Assembly (NCBI RefSeq): GCF_036208045.1
Contig: NZ_CP121472.1
Coordinates: 248,001-312,000 of the forward strand
DNA: 64,000 bases
Reading direction: 5' to 3'
Origin: Thiorhodovibrio winogradskyi
GTDB lineage: Bacteria > Pseudomonadota > Gammaproteobacteria > Chromatiales > Chromatiaceae
In this document: positions 9,426 through 18,581 of the stretch, piece by piece
How the letters are laid out: each line of letters begins with the position of its first letter
Position numbering within the stretch: position 1 is the stretch's first letter
Position numbers and translations under genes: made by a program
The notes under the pieces: model-generated
Databases searched by the model: none
The model's input: only the letters and a program-made list of their open reading frames with translations
Told to the model about the DNA's origin: nothing

Positions 9426-11576
9426 ATGACCATGACCGAACCACCGGATATTTTCTCCTATCGCAAACACTGGGCGCACAAATTCGGCACGGCGCCGGAA
9501 TTGCCGATGTCGCGCGCCGAGATGGACCTGCTGGGCTGGGACGCCTGCGATGTGATCATCGTCTGCGGCGATGCCTATGTGGATCATCCCAGCTTCGGCA
9601 TGTCCATTATTGGCCGGCTGCTTGAAGCCCAGGGCTTTCGTGTTGGCATCATCGCCCAGCCCGACTGGACCAATGCCGAGGACTTTCGCCGCCTGGGTCG
9701 CCCGGCGCTGTTTTTTGGCATCACCGCCGGCAACATGGATTCCATGGTCAACCGCTACACCGCCGAGCGGCGCAAGCGCTCCGATGATGCCTACACGCCC
9801 GATGCCGCCCCCGACCGCCGCCCCGATCGCGCCCTGACCGTCTATGCCCAGCGCGCGCGCGAGGCCTACAAAGACGTTCCCATCGTACTCGGCGGCATCG
9901 AGGCCAGCCTGCGCCGAGTGGCGCATTACGATTACTGGTCGGAGAAGGTGCGGCGTAGTGTGCTAGTCGATGCCAAGGCGGATATCTTGCTGTTTGGCAA
10001 TGCGGAGCGCGCGCTGGTCGCCCTGGCGCATCGGCTGGCGCGCGGTGAGTCGATCAGCGCGATTCGCGATCTGCGTGGCACCGCCTTCATGGTGCGCGAC
10101 TTGCCTCGAGACTGGACGCGGCTGGATGCCAGGACGTTGGATCAGCCGGGACGGCTTGACCCGCATCCAGATCCCTATCGCGATGAACCCTTGTGTTCGG
10201 GCCAGAACTCGGACCAGAACTCGGACCAGAAAGGTGCTAACCAGGCGGATGTCGCGCGGTCGCCGCCGGCGCCAGTGGCTGTCGCGGCGCAAGCCGCTCC
10301 CACCCGCGAGCGTACCCTGGTGCAGTTGCCGGCCTATGAGCAGGTGCGAGCCGATCCTGTGCTCTACGCCCATGCCGCGCGGGTGTTTCATCTGGAAACC
10401 AATCCCGGCAATGCCCGCGCCCTGGTGCAAGCGCATGGCAATCGCTGGCTGTGGCTGAATCCGCCGCCGATTCCACTCACCACCCCCGAACTCGATCGCC
10501 TGTTTGAGCTACCCTTCGCGCGCCGTCCGCATTCGAGCTACGGCGCCGCCCGCATCCCGGCCTGGGAGATGATTCGCTTCTCGGTCAACATCATGCGCGG
10601 CTGCTTTGGCGGCTGCACCTTCTGCTCCATCACCGAGCACGAGGGCCGAGTGATTCAGAGCCGCTCGCGGGAGTCCATCCTGCGCGAACTCGAGGACATC
10701 CGCGACCGCGCGCCCGAGTTCACCGGCTCCATCTCCGATCTCGGCGGCCCAACCGCCAACATGTGGCGCATGTCCTGTCGCAGCCCGGTCATTGCCGCGG
10801 CCTGCCGCCGGCTGTCCTGCGTGCATCCGGACATCTGTAAGCATCTTAACGCCGACCATGGCCCGCTCATCGGTCTCTATCGCCAGGCCAGGGCAGTGCC
10901 CGGCATCAAGCGTATTCTCATCGCCTCCGGGCTGCGCTACGATCTGGCCGTGCGCTCACCGGCTTATGTGCGCGAGTTGGTCACCCACCATGTGGGCGGC
11001 TATTTGAAAATCGCCCCCGAGCACACCGAGCCCGGACCCTTAAGCAAAATGCTCAAGCCAGGCATCGGCAGCTTCGAGCGCTTTCGCGAGCTGTTCGAGC
11101 GCTATTCGCGCGAAGCGGGCAAGGAACAGTATTTGATCCCTTACTTCATCGCCGCCCACCCCGGCACCAGTGATGAGGACATGCTGAATCTCGCCTTGTG
11201 GCTGAAGCGCAATCGCTTCCGGCTTGACCAGGTGCAATCCTTCCTGCCCACCCCGCTGTCCCTGGCAACGGCCATGTACCACAGCGAGCGCAATCCGCTG
11301 AAAATCATCACCCCGGATTCCGAGCGCGTGGCCGTCCCGCGCGGCCAACGACAGCGCCGCCTGCACAAGGCGTTTTTGCGCTACCACGACCCGGACAACT
11401 GGCCGCTGCTGCGCGAGGCACTCACCCGCATGGGTCGCACCGATCTCATCGGCAACGGCAAGCGCCATCTGGTGCCGAGCTTTCAACCGGCAGGGACGGG
11501 TAGGGTGTCCAAGGCGTCCAATCCGCTGCGCACTCAGAGCTCTGCTTGGCGGCGACCCTCAGAGCGACAGCGGTGA
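9426..11576 (+). CDS. ygiQ: YgiQ family radical SAM protein
   Basis: Member of the YgiQ/UPF0313 family of large radical S-adenosylmethionine enzymes whose reaction is not established. The N-terminal half contains the family block [21 protein letters not shown] and a second at [16 protein letters not shown]. The radical SAM cluster is CFGGCTFC, inside [20 protein letters not shown], with the three Cys spaced CxxxCxxC for a 4Fe-4S cluster. A variable polar linker around residues 255-300 includes two copies of the unit QNSD encoded by a 12-bp DNA repeat; the enteric homologue also has a low-complexity linker here. At 716 residues it is close to family length. Two ATGs (9426, 9432) are possible; neither has a strong Shine-Dalgarno sequence. 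The gene stands alone, divergent from the diguanylate cyclase. Confidence 0.93.
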   Translation: MTMTEPPDIFSYRKHWAHKFGTAPELPMSRAEMDLLGWDACDVIIVCGDAYVDHPSFGMSIIGRLLEAQGFRVGIIAQPDWTNAEDFRRLGRPALFFGITAGNMDSMVNRYTAERRKRSDDAYTPDAAPDRRPDRALTVYAQRAREAYKDVPIVLGGIEASLRRVAHYDYWSEKVRRSVLVDAKADILLFGNAERALVALAHRLARGESISAIRDLRGTAFMVRDLPRDWTRLDARTLDQPGRLDPHPDPYRDEPLCSGQNSDQNSDQKGANQADVARSPPAPVAVAAQAAPTRERTLVQLPAYEQVRADPVLYAHAARVFHLETNPGNARALVQAHGNRWLWLNPPPIPLTTPELDRLFELPFARRPHSSYGAARIPAWEMIRFSVNIMRGCFGGCTFCSITEHEGRVIQSRSRESILRELEDIRDRAPEFTGSISDLGGPTANMWRMSCRSPVIAAACRRLSCVHPDICKHLNADHGPLIGLYRQARAVPGIKRILIASGLRYDLAVRSPAYVRELVTHHVGGYLKIAPEHTEPGPLSKMLKPGIGSFERFRELFERYSREAGKEQYLIPYFIAAHPGTSDEDMLNLALWLKRNRFRLDQVQSFLPTPLSLATAMYHSERNPLKIITPDSERVAVPRGQRQRRLHKAFLRYHDPDNWPLLREALTRMGRTDLIGNGKRHLVPSFQPAGTGRVSKASNPLRTQSSAWRRPSERQR

Positions 11577-11603
11577 CTGCGTGCTTCGCGAGGACAAGGA
11601 GGT

Positions 11604-11683
11604 AGCAATTCCAAATTTGGGTGTTTCATCTACTGATCACCGGGCCAACAATCGGGCGCTGGAAAACGAAATTTGGAATTGCT
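11604..11683 (+). repeat. Inverted-repeat intergenic element, copy B (80 bp), possible miniature mobile element
   Basis: Perfect 15-bp terminal inverted repeats: AGCAATTCCAAATTT at the left and AAATTTGGAATTGCT at the right. The ten bases GACAAGGAGG occur directly on both sides (11593-11602 and 11684-11693), with one extra T on the left, which looks like a target-site duplication. It shares its termini and a central CGGGCCAACAA ... GCTGGA core with copy A at 1054-1135. No coding capacity. It fits a non-autonomous (MITE-like) or REP-like element; no transposase is present in the window. Confidence 0.8.
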
Positions 11684-11916
11684 GACAAGGAGGCCGGCAA
11701 ATTGAAAGCAAAGGGCCGCGTGTGCTTGATCGATTTTGCCGAGGCGACCTAGCGGTATTTCGTTTGCAGAGCAGCATTCGCAACCTCAGAGGATTTGCTT
11801 GGCTGATGACTGCTATTGAGGTGCGCGTCTGCTAAGATCCGGCACTAAGAGCGGTGCCGAGTGCTGGTGCCAAAACAGTGAATAATTGCAACGGCGCGGG
11901 TGCCTGTCAAAGACAC

Positions 11917-11947
11917 TTGCCTAGCGCCCTCTGGCTCGGGATACTAT
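11917..11947 (+). promoter_or_regulatory. Candidate sigma-70 promoter for yqgE
   Basis: TTGCCT at 11917-11922 and TACTAT at 11942-11947 are separated by 19 bp, longer than ideal. A start about 7 bases after the -10 box would fall at the yqgE ATG (11955), implying a leaderless or nearly leaderless message. The bases before that ATG (TTCTCCCC) contain no Shine-Dalgarno sequence. Weak call from consensus matching only. Confidence 0.3.
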
Positions 11948-11954
11948 TCTCCCC

Positions 11955-12518
11955 ATGAGCTTATCCACCTCGCTGACCAACCATTTCCTGATCGCGATGC
12001 CGGGTCTGCAAGATCCGAATTTTTCGCGAACAGTCACCTATATTTGCGAACATAGCGCGCAAGGCGCCATGGGCATTGTCATCAACCGCCCGATGGATCT
12101 GCGGCTTGGCGATGTGCTGGAGCAGCTCGACATTGAGCCGCAACGGCCCGAGATCTCCAATCAAATCGTCTATCTGGGCGGTCCGGTGCAAACCGACCGC
12201 GGCTTTGTTATCCACTCCGGACCAGAGACCTTTGACTCCACTCTGAGCGTCACACCCGATCTCCGCGTTACCACCTCGCGCGATGTGCTCGAGGCCATTG
12301 CCAGCGGCAAGGGTCCCGAGCTATGTCTGGTCGCTTTGGGCTATGCCGGCTGGACCAGTGGTCAGCTTGAGGAGGAGCTGAGCGCCAACGCCTGGCTCAG
12401 CGGCCCAGCTGACAACGAGACACTGTTCAGGCGCCCGGCATCTGCTCGCCTGCAGGCGGCGGCACAACTCATTGGCATCGATATCAACCTGCTGATTGGT
12501 GAGGCGGGACACGCCTGA
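11955..12518 (+). CDS. yqgE: YqgE/AlgH family protein (DUF179)
   Basis: Conserved 187-residue protein of the YqgE/AlgH family, whose biochemical role is unknown; AlgH was linked to alginate regulation in Pseudomonas. Family blocks are visible: N-terminal TNHFLIAMPGLQDPNFSRTV, then GIVINRP, YLGGPV and the C-terminal LGYAGWTSGQLEEEL. Length matches the family. It precedes ruvX by 75 bp in the conserved order yqgE-ruvX-pyrR-pyrB seen in many gammaproteobacteria. The ATG lacks a Shine-Dalgarno sequence and lies directly downstream of a possible -10 box. Confidence 0.94.
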   Translation: MSLSTSLTNHFLIAMPGLQDPNFSRTVTYICEHSAQGAMGIVINRPMDLRLGDVLEQLDIEPQRPEISNQIVYLGGPVQTDRGFVIHSGPETFDSTLSVTPDLRVTTSRDVLEAIASGKGPELCLVALGYAGWTSGQLEEELSANAWLSGPADNETLFRRPASARLQAAAQLIGIDINLLIGEAGHA

Positions 12519-12593
12519 TTGTGACCAATGCGCCCCAGCCCGCACCTATTTTAAGCCTGATTTTCCTCAGCTTGACTCAAGGTTGCCCTCAGA

Positions 12594-13034
12594 TTGACAA
12601 CGCCAACCACCTTGTTTGGCTTTGATTTTGGTCCGCGCAAGATCGGCATCGCCGTCGGCCAGACCCTGACCGGCACGGCCAGGCCGCTCGCCACCCTGCG
12701 CAGCCGCCATAACAAGCCTGACTGGGCTGGCATTGAGACTTTAGTACGCGACTGGCAGCCGAGTGCCGCCGTGCTTGGGCTGCCCATCCGCATGGATGAC
12801 ACCGAGGAAGACTGGACACCCCTGGTCCGTCGCTTTGCCCGACAACTCCAGGGACGCTTTGGCTTGGAGGTGCATCTAGTTGACGAGCGCCTGACCAGCC
12901 GCGCCGCGCGCGACGAACTGGGTGGGCGCTTTGACAACCGCGACGACCAGGTTGACGCCGTGGCGGCCAAGCTGATTCTGGAAACCTGGCTGGGCGAGCA
13001 GCTTGTGCAACGCGAGGACCACAACCATGACTGA
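12594..13034 (+). CDS. ruvX: Holliday junction resolvase-like protein YqgF/RuvX
   Basis: RNase H-fold putative Holliday-junction resolvase, also implicated in 16S rRNA 5'-end processing. The 146-residue sequence shows the catalytic first strand [15 protein letters not shown], then [19 protein letters not shown] and the C-terminal Asp region ([11 protein letters not shown]). The start is a TTG at 12594 because an in-frame stop lies about seven codons upstream and no ATG or GTG precedes the conserved first strand; AAGG lies roughly 11 bases before it. The 3' end overlaps pyrR by 8 bp, so it is translated within the pyr operon. Confidence 0.93.
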   Translation: MTTPTTLFGFDFGPRKIGIAVGQTLTGTARPLATLRSRHNKPDWAGIETLVRDWQPSAAVLGLPIRMDDTEEDWTPLVRRFARQLQGRFGLEVHLVDERLTSRAARDELGGRFDNRDDQVDAVAAKLILETWLGEQLVQREDHNHD

Positions 13035-13563
13035 CGGCGACATCTGGCAAAATGCCGAGCAACTCGAAACCATCATGGCTACCATGGCTCGGGATCTGCA
13101 AACCCGGTGCCAGGAACGCGGCATTGACCGCCCCCTGATGGTCGGCATCCACACCGGCGGCGTCTGGGTGGCCGAGCGGCTGCACCAGTTACTGGGTCTT
13201 GAAGAACCCCTGGGATTTTTGGATATTTCCTTCTATCGGGATGATTTCACCCGCATCGGCCTGCACCCCCAGGTGCATCCGTCGGAACTGCCAGTGGCGG
13301 TCGATGACCGCGCGGTGATTCTAGTCGATGACGTGCTCCAGTCTGGGCGCACCATCCGTGCCGCGCTCAATGTGCTCTTTGACTATGGCCGGCCATCGCA
13401 GGTACTGCTGGCCATTCTCGCCGAGCGCGACGGGCGCGAACTGCCGATCAATCCGGATGTCGTCGGACTACACGCCGAGCTCGCGCACGGCAACCATATT
13501 AAACTCAGCGGGCCCGAGCCGCTTCGACTCGAGCAACGCGCGGCTCCCAAGGATCAACCCTGA
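13027..13563 (+). CDS. pyrR: PyrR bifunctional pyrimidine operon regulator / uracil phosphoribosyltransferase
   Basis: A 178-residue phosphoribosyltransferase-fold protein. The PRPP-binding signature is [18 protein letters not shown] near residues 98-115. The N-terminal half carries [15 protein letters not shown] and the FYRDDF block of PyrR. In Bacillus PyrR binds pyr mRNA in response to UMP; in Pseudomonas-like gammaproteobacteria the gene sits in pyrR-pyrB-pyrC' as here, where its RNA-binding role is less clear. The ATG at 13027 is preceded by GAGG and is preferred over an upstream GTG at 13003. It overlaps ruvX by 8 bp, and its stop overlaps the pyrB start. Confidence 0.94.
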   Translation: MTDGDIWQNAEQLETIMATMARDLQTRCQERGIDRPLMVGIHTGGVWVAERLHQLLGLEEPLGFLDISFYRDDFTRIGLHPQVHPSELPVAVDDRAVILVDDVLQSGRTIRAALNVLFDYGRPSQVLLAILAERDGRELPINPDVVGLHAELAHGNHIKLSGPEPLRLEQRAAPKDQP

Positions 13564-14633
13564 TGAGCAGCAGCCCACTGGCCAGCGCGAGCGCCATCAA
13601 GCAGCTCCAGGCGTCGTCCGTGGACCCCTCTGCCTTTGTCGCGAACCCGCAACTCGACGCCCAAGGCCATTTGCGCCATTTTCTCACCATCGACGGCCTT
13701 GATCGTGCCCTGTTGACAGACATACTCGACCGCGCGGAGGGCTTTCTCAGCGTCGCCCGAGCACCGGTCAAGAAAGTGCCCCTGTGTCGCGGCAAGATTA
13801 TTGCCAATCTGTTTTTCGAAAACAGCACCCGCACCCGCACCACCTTCGAGCTGGCCGCCAAGCGGCTCTCAGCCGATGTGCTCAATCTCAATATCAGCAC
13901 CTCGGCCACCGCCAAGGGCGAGACTCTGCTCGACACCTTGCGCAACCTCGAGGCAATGCACGTGGATATGTTCGTGGTGCGGCACAGCGACAGCGGCGCG
14001 GCCCATTTCATCGCCCGCCATGCCGCGCCTCATGTCAGCGTGATCAACGCCGGGGATGGCTGTCATTCCCATCCCACCCAGAGCATGCTGGATATGTTCA
14101 CCATTCGCCGCCATAAGGGCGAGATCGCCGGGCTCAAGGTGGCCATCGTCGGGGATATTCTGCATTCGCGTGTCGCCCGCTCACAGATCAGCGCGCTCAA
14201 TACCCTGGGCGCCGCCGAGGTACGCGTCATCGCACCGCGTACCCTGATTCCAGCCTGCGCGCCCGAGGCTCTTGGAGTGCGCGTCTGCCACGACCTGCGC
14301 GAGGGCGTGACCGACTGCGATGTGATCATCATGCTGCGCTTGCAGCGCGAGCGCATGACCGGCGGTTTTCTGCCGAGCGAGCATGAATATTTTTATCTTT
14401 TCGGCCTGACCGAAAAGCGTCTCGCCAGCGCCAAGCCCGACGCCATCGTGATGCATCCAGGGCCGATCAATCGCGGGGTCGAGATGGACTCCGAGGTTGC
14501 CGACGGGCCGCGCTCGGTGATTCTTGAGCAAGTCAGCAATGGTCTGGCGGTGCGCATGGCGATTATGTCCACCTGCATTGGCGCTCAGCATAGCGCCGGC
14601 CAAAGCCCCGAGCGGGAGGCCGCGCGTGACTGA
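13563..14633 (+). CDS. pyrB: Aspartate carbamoyltransferase catalytic subunit
   Basis: Catalyses carbamoyl phosphate plus aspartate to carbamoyl aspartate, the committed step of pyrimidine synthesis. The carbamoyl-phosphate site [10 protein letters not shown] and the domain blocks [12 protein letters not shown] and [10 protein letters not shown] are intact. At 356 residues it is longer than the enteric catalytic chain, with about 35 extra N-terminal residues ([17 protein letters not shown]...). That is the pattern of class A ATCases that assemble with a dihydroorotase-like subunit. The ATG overlaps the pyrR stop and the 3' end overlaps the next gene by 8 bp. This tight coupling to pyrC' suggests a PyrB-PyrC' dodecamer; no pyrI is present. 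Confidence 0.96.
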   Translation: MSSSPLASASAIKQLQASSVDPSAFVANPQLDAQGHLRHFLTIDGLDRALLTDILDRAEGFLSVARAPVKKVPLCRGKIIANLFFENSTRTRTTFELAAKRLSADVLNLNISTSATAKGETLLDTLRNLEAMHVDMFVVRHSDSGAAHFIARHAAPHVSVINAGDGCHSHPTQSMLDMFTIRRHKGEIAGLKVAIVGDILHSRVARSQISALNTLGAAEVRVIAPRTLIPACAPEALGVRVCHDLREGVTDCDVIIMLRLQRERMTGGFLPSEHEYFYLFGLTEKRLASAKPDAIVMHPGPINRGVEMDSEVADGPRSVILEQVSNGLAVRMAIMSTCIGAQHSAGQSPEREAARD

Positions 14634-15966
14634 GACCCCAGACCAACAGCCGCGACGCCCGTCCATTTCACATCTGGCCGTGCCACGCCTGTCCATCCTG
14701 GGCGCGCGCGTGATCGACCCGGCCAGCGGCTTTAACCAAGTAGTCGATCTGCATCTGGCCGAGGGTAAAGTGCTCGCGATCGGGCCACCGCCAGCGGATT
14801 TTCGCGCCGAGGAGCTGATCGATGCCGGTGGCCTGCTTGCCATTCCCGGCCTGGTTGATCTATGCGCACGCCTGCGCCAGCCTGGCCTTGAGCAAAAAGC
14901 CACCATTCGCAGTGAGACCCGGGCTGCCGCCAGCGCCGGCATCACCACCCTGTGCTGCCCGCCCGACACCTTGCCCGTGGTGGACACCCCGGCAGTGGCG
15001 CAACTCATTCGCCAGACCGCCGAGCAACAGGGCTTTGCCCGGGTGCTGCCGGCTGGCAGCCTGACACAAGGCCTGGCCGGCGAGCAGATCAGCGAAATGG
15101 CCGCCCTCGCGCGCGCCGGATGCCCGGTGCTGAGCCACGCCGACCGCCCCATCCGCAGCGCGCGGGTGCAGCGTCGGGCGTTGGAATATGCCGCCACCTT
15201 CGATCTGACCTGCTTTCTGCATCCGGCCAATGCATCTCTTTCCGAGGGCGGTCTGGTGCATGAGGGCCGCATCAGTACCCGTCTGGGCCTGCCGGGCATC
15301 CCCGCGGCCGCCGAGACGGTCGCCGTCGCCCGTGATTTGGCCTTGGCCGAGCAGACAGGCGCCCGGATTCACTTTCGTGGCCTGTCCACCGCGCGTGCCA
15401 CCGAGATGCTGGCCGAGGCGCGCGCGCGTGGCGTACAAGTCACCGCCGATGTCAGCGCGCATCAGTTGTTCCTGACCGAAGACGACCTTGACCCCTTCGA
15501 TGCCAACGCCTTGGTGCTGCCGCCGCTGCGCACCGAGGCCGACCGCCAGGCGCTGCGCGCGGCAATCGCCGCCGGGGTTATCAGCGCCATCTGTTCCGAT
15601 CATCAACCGCACGAGGCCGACGCCAAGCTGGACACCTTCCCCCAGGCCGCGCCCGGCATCTCGGCACTCGAAACCCTGCTGCCGCTCACGTTGCGCTTGG
15701 TTGACGAAGGCTTGCTCCCGCTGCCCTCCGCTCTGGCCTGCGTCACCTGCCATGCCGCCGCGATCCTCGGTTTGCCCTATGGCCGCATCCAGCCAGGCGT
15801 TGCGGCCGATCTCTGCCTGCTCGCCCCGAATGAGCGCTGGAAACTAACCCCTGAGCGAATGCGCAGCCAGGGTAAAAACACCCCCTTTCTTGGCCAAAGT
15901 ATGCGCGGCGCGCCAAGACTGACCCTGCTAGGCGGCCGACCCGTGTTTGATGCGGCAGCCCCTTGA
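14626..15966 (+). CDS. pyrC': Dihydroorotase-like protein PyrC' lacking the metal-binding HxH motif (probably non-catalytic ATCase subunit)
   Basis: A 446-residue amidohydrolase of the dihydroorotase type. The first metal motif, normally HxH in PGLIDxHxHxRxPG, reads [14 protein letters not shown] here, so both His ligands are gone. Other family segments persist ([21 protein letters not shown]). This matches the known inactive PyrC' subunit of Pseudomonas ATCase, needed for assembly rather than catalysis. The GTG at 14626 is chosen because GGGAGG lies seven bases upstream; an earlier in-frame start at 14524 would sit deep inside pyrB. It overlaps pyrB by 8 bp. A true dihydroorotase must be encoded elsewhere. 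Confidence 0.9.
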   Translation: MTETPDQQPRRPSISHLAVPRLSILGARVIDPASGFNQVVDLHLAEGKVLAIGPPPADFRAEELIDAGGLLAIPGLVDLCARLRQPGLEQKATIRSETRAAASAGITTLCCPPDTLPVVDTPAVAQLIRQTAEQQGFARVLPAGSLTQGLAGEQISEMAALARAGCPVLSHADRPIRSARVQRRALEYAATFDLTCFLHPANASLSEGGLVHEGRISTRLGLPGIPAAAETVAVARDLALAEQTGARIHFRGLSTARATEMLAEARARGVQVTADVSAHQLFLTEDDLDPFDANALVLPPLRTEADRQALRAAIAAGVISAICSDHQPHEADAKLDTFPQAAPGISALETLLPLTLRLVDEGLLPLPSALACVTCHAAAILGLPYGRIQPGVAADLCLLAPNERWKLTPERMRSQGKNTPFLGQSMRGAPRLTLLGGRPVFDAAAP

Positions 15967-16076
15967 GGACGCAGCTCTTTGCCACAATGACTGAGCTAGC
16001 ACTCTAGCCTGTCTTGGTCGCCGGACTGCGAGGTCAACAACGGTGACCACAACACCCCTACCAACCAGGAGCACAG

Positions 16077-17117
16077 ATGCGCTATCTGCCACTTGGCCGC
16101 ACCGACATTCGCGTGAGCGAAATTTGCCTTGGCACCATGACTTTTGGCGAGCAGAACACCGAAGCCGAGGCCTTCGAGCAGCTCGACTATGCGCTTGACC
16201 AAGGCGTGAACTTTATCGACACCGCCGAACTCTACCCGGTGCCGCCGCGCGGTGAAACCCAGGGCCTGACAGAAACCTACATCGGCAATTGGCTCGCCAA
16301 GCGCAAACTGCGTGACAAGGTGATTCTGGCGAGCAAGGTCGCGGGGGCGGCTGACTGGATTCCTCACATCCGCCACGGCCAGGCACGACTTGACCGCGCC
16401 AACATCCAGCAGGCCCTGGATGACAGCCTCAAGCGGCTGCGAACCGACTACCTTGATCTCTATCAGTTGCATTGGCCAGATCGTGAGACCAATTATTTCG
16501 GCAAGCTGGGCTACGAGCCACCAGCAGAGGACAAGAGCGTGCCGCTGCTCGAGACGCTCCAAGCCCTGGACGAGTTGGTCAAGGCTGGAAAAATCCGCCA
16601 TGTTGGCCTATCGAACGAAACGCCCTGGGGCGCCATGACCATGCTCAAGCTGGCCGAGCAGCATGGTTTGCCGCGCATGGTCAGCATCCAGAACCCCTAC
16701 AGTCTGCTCAACCGCACCTTTGAAATTGGCCTGGCCGAGATTGCCATGCGCGAGGACTGTGGCCTGCTCGCGTACTCGCCGCTCGGCTTTGGCGTGCTCA
16801 GTGGCAAGTATCTGAATGGCGCGCGGCCAGCCGGTGCCCGCGTCACGCTGTTCTCGCGCTTTGACCGCTACTCCAACGCCCAGGCGGAAAAAGCCACCGC
16901 CGACTATGTTGGAATCGCACGGCGCCATGGACTCGACCCGGCACAGATGGCCCTGGCCTGGGTCAACAGCCGGCCATTCCTGACCGCCAACATTATCGGT
17001 GCCACCACCATGGACCAGCTCAAGGCTAACATTGCCTCGGCGGACATCAACTTAAGCGCTGAGATCATCGCGGACATTGAGTCCGTGCATCGGAGTCAGC
17101 CGAATCCGAGTCCTTAG
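16077..17117 (+). CDS. Aldo/keto reductase (Tas-like)
   Basis: NADPH-dependent oxidoreductase of the aldo/keto reductase superfamily, 346 residues, closest in appearance to E. coli Tas. Catalytic tetrad positions are present: Asp and Tyr in FIDTAELYP, Lys in ILASKVAG and His in LYQLHWPDR. The C-terminal cofactor segment (SRPFLTANIIGATTMDQL) is intact. AGGAG precedes the ATG at good spacing. It lies 110 bp after pyrC' and ends before a strong bidirectional hairpin, so it is likely its own unit or the operon end. The physiological substrate is unknown. Confidence 0.93.
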   Translation: MRYLPLGRTDIRVSEICLGTMTFGEQNTEAEAFEQLDYALDQGVNFIDTAELYPVPPRGETQGLTETYIGNWLAKRKLRDKVILASKVAGAADWIPHIRHGQARLDRANIQQALDDSLKRLRTDYLDLYQLHWPDRETNYFGKLGYEPPAEDKSVPLLETLQALDELVKAGKIRHVGLSNETPWGAMTMLKLAEQHGLPRMVSIQNPYSLLNRTFEIGLAEIAMREDCGLLAYSPLGFGVLSGKYLNGARPAGARVTLFSRFDRYSNAQAEKATADYVGIARRHGLDPAQMALAWVNSRPFLTANIIGATTMDQLKANIASADINLSAEIIADIESVHRSQPNPSP

Positions 17118-17131
17118 GATAGCGTTGCCTG

Positions 17132-17155
17132 GCTTCCACGCTTAAGCGTGGAAGC
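17132..17155. terminator. Bidirectional transcription terminator between convergent genes
   Basis: A perfect 24-bp palindrome with half-site GCTTCCACGCTT lies between the convergent aldo/keto reductase and PPIase genes. The dyad extends with outer GATAGC/GCTATC pairs. A loop-poor perfect dyad at this site fits a shared terminator, although the T-tract is short (TATCTCTT). Confidence 0.65.
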
Positions 17156-17194
17156 TATCTCTTGGGTCAGTTCAGCCGGGGATGCAGGACGCTC

Positions 17195-18115
17195 CTACTT
17201 GGTCGCGGCCTCACCCGGCGCCGTGGCTCCTTCCTTCATCTTGACGACATCTTCGTTCAGCTCAACCTTGGCTTGCTCGCGCAGTGCGTTGAGTTGATCG
17301 AGCACCTGTTGGCGTTTTAGCGCAACTTCAAGCTGGGGTTTCACTTCCTCGAAGCTGGGGATCTCGGCCTCGCGGGTTTCCTCGAGCAGAATCACATGCC
17401 AGCCAAATTCAGTCTGGACTGGCTCGGTGGTGAAGCTACCGATCTTCATCTCACCGACTGCCTTCGCGAAGGGTTCAACCATCTGACGCGAGTTGAACCA
17501 GCCAAGATCACCGCCTTTCTCGGCGGTGGGGCCAAGCGAGTTCTCCTTGGCGAGCTCTTGGAAGTTGTTGCCCTTTTTCTTCTTGAGTTGCTTGATGATG
17601 TCCTTGGCCTTGGCCTCATCGTCGAGCAGGATGTGGCGCGCTTTGTATTCGGTCGCCTTCGCCTGCTTGACAAAGTTGTCATAGGCTTGCTTGAGATCTT
17701 CCTCGCTTGTCTCGGCCTGATTGCCAAATTTCTGCATGGCGGCCGATGACAAAATGGCCATGCGACGCAGTTCAAGCGCGGCCTGGACTTCGCGTTCGGC
17801 CTCGAGATTGTCCTTTTCCGCCTGCTGGGATGCGACGATGAGATTCAAAAACTCATTGAATGCGCGCTCCTGCATCTGCGGCGTGTTTTCATTGCCTTGC
17901 AATCGCTCGCTGTAAAAGACACGAAATACGTCAAGCGGATATCCAACGCCGTTCACAGTGGCAATCAGCGTGGAAGGATCCGCCACCGGATTTTGCTCGT
18001 TTTCAGCCAGGGCTGGACCCGTGACCAGCAGCATGCTCCCCAGCATCATCACGCCCAGCCCAACGGCGGCGCGGGAGGAGGAGGGTTTGAACAGTCTTTC
18101 TTGTGTCTGATTCAT
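17195..18115 (-). CDS. Periplasmic peptidyl-prolyl cis-trans isomerase, parvulin (PpiC) type
   Basis: SurA/PrsA-like folding factor expected in the periplasm, 306 residues. A signal peptide (VGLGVMMLGSMLLVTGPALA, cleavage after ALA) is followed by a helical chaperone-like segment (FNEFLNLIVASQQAEKDNL). The parvulin domain runs from ARHILLDDEAKAKDI to EFGWHVILLEE, with the central GDLGWFN motif. The ATG at 18115 is preferred over a start at 18220 because it places the signal peptide at the N-terminus. It follows yciI by 119 bp on the same strand; a yciB-yciI-PPIase order is common in proteobacteria. The client proteins are unknown. Confidence 0.92.
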   Translation of the reverse strand: MNQTQERLFKPSSSRAAVGLGVMMLGSMLLVTGPALAENEQNPVADPSTLIATVNGVGYPLDVFRVFYSERLQGNENTPQMQERAFNEFLNLIVASQQAEKDNLEAEREVQAALELRRMAILSSAAMQKFGNQAETSEEDLKQAYDNFVKQAKATEYKARHILLDDEAKAKDIIKQLKKKKGNNFQELAKENSLGPTAEKGGDLGWFNSRQMVEPFAKAVGEMKIGSFTTEPVQTEFGWHVILLEETREAEIPSFEEVKPQLEVALKRQQVLDQLNALREQAKVELNEDVVKMKEGATAPGEAATK

Positions 18116-18234
18116 AGGGTTGATCCATATTAAAGTGATGAAACTTCGAGCGAAATAGGCTATCGCTGGGTGCAAGCCCGGGCTGAAGGCGTTTTCAAGC
18201 CAAGAGGCTTGTGCAAGCAATACGGCAGTGCTTC

Positions 18235-18537
18235 TCAGGCGGGCAGCACTTTCACAAAGGGTTTGACCTCGACCTGCTGATAAACACCAGCCGAGACATA
18301 AGGGTCCTGGTCAGCCCAGGCCTGCGCGGCGGCGAGATCGGCGAACTCGGCCACCACCAGTGAGCCGCTAAACCCTGCCTCGCCTGGATCGGCCGCATCA
18401 ACCACCGGATGCGGCCCAGCCAGGACCAAACGTCCCTCGGCCTGCAAGGCTTGCAAACGCTCGAGATGGGCCGGGCGCGCGCCGCGACGGGCCGTCAGGC
18501 TCTCGGTATGATCCCGAGCAATGATAACGTATAGCAA
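18235..18537 (-). CDS. yciI: YciI family protein
   Basis: Small (100-residue) ferredoxin-like-fold protein of the YciI family, whose function is unresolved. It shows the family features [26 protein letters not shown], the conserved His/Asp sites and [15 protein letters not shown]. The start is taken as the TTG at 18537 (giving LYVIIARD at the N-terminus as in E. coli YciI), with GGAG ten bases upstream. A longer TTG start at 18573 is possible. It lies 44 bp downstream of yciB on the same strand. Confidence 0.9.
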   Translation of the reverse strand: MLYVIIARDHTESLTARRGARPAHLERLQALQAEGRLVLAGPHPVVDAADPGEAGFSGSLVVAEFADLAAAQAWADQDPYVSAGVYQQVEVKPFVKVLPA

Positions 18538-18581
18538 AACAGCTGAACTCCGAGGATGACGGTTTTGTAACAATCGAGCAC

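Larger units (their letters stand above)
11577..11954. other. Intergenic region between ygiQ and yqgE
   Basis: Non-coding stretch of 378 bp. It holds the inverted-repeat element at 11604-11683 flanked by GACAAGGAGG on both sides, then about 230 bp without a recognisable gene. A possible promoter for yqgE lies just before 11955. I saw no RNA gene in it. Confidence 0.7.
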
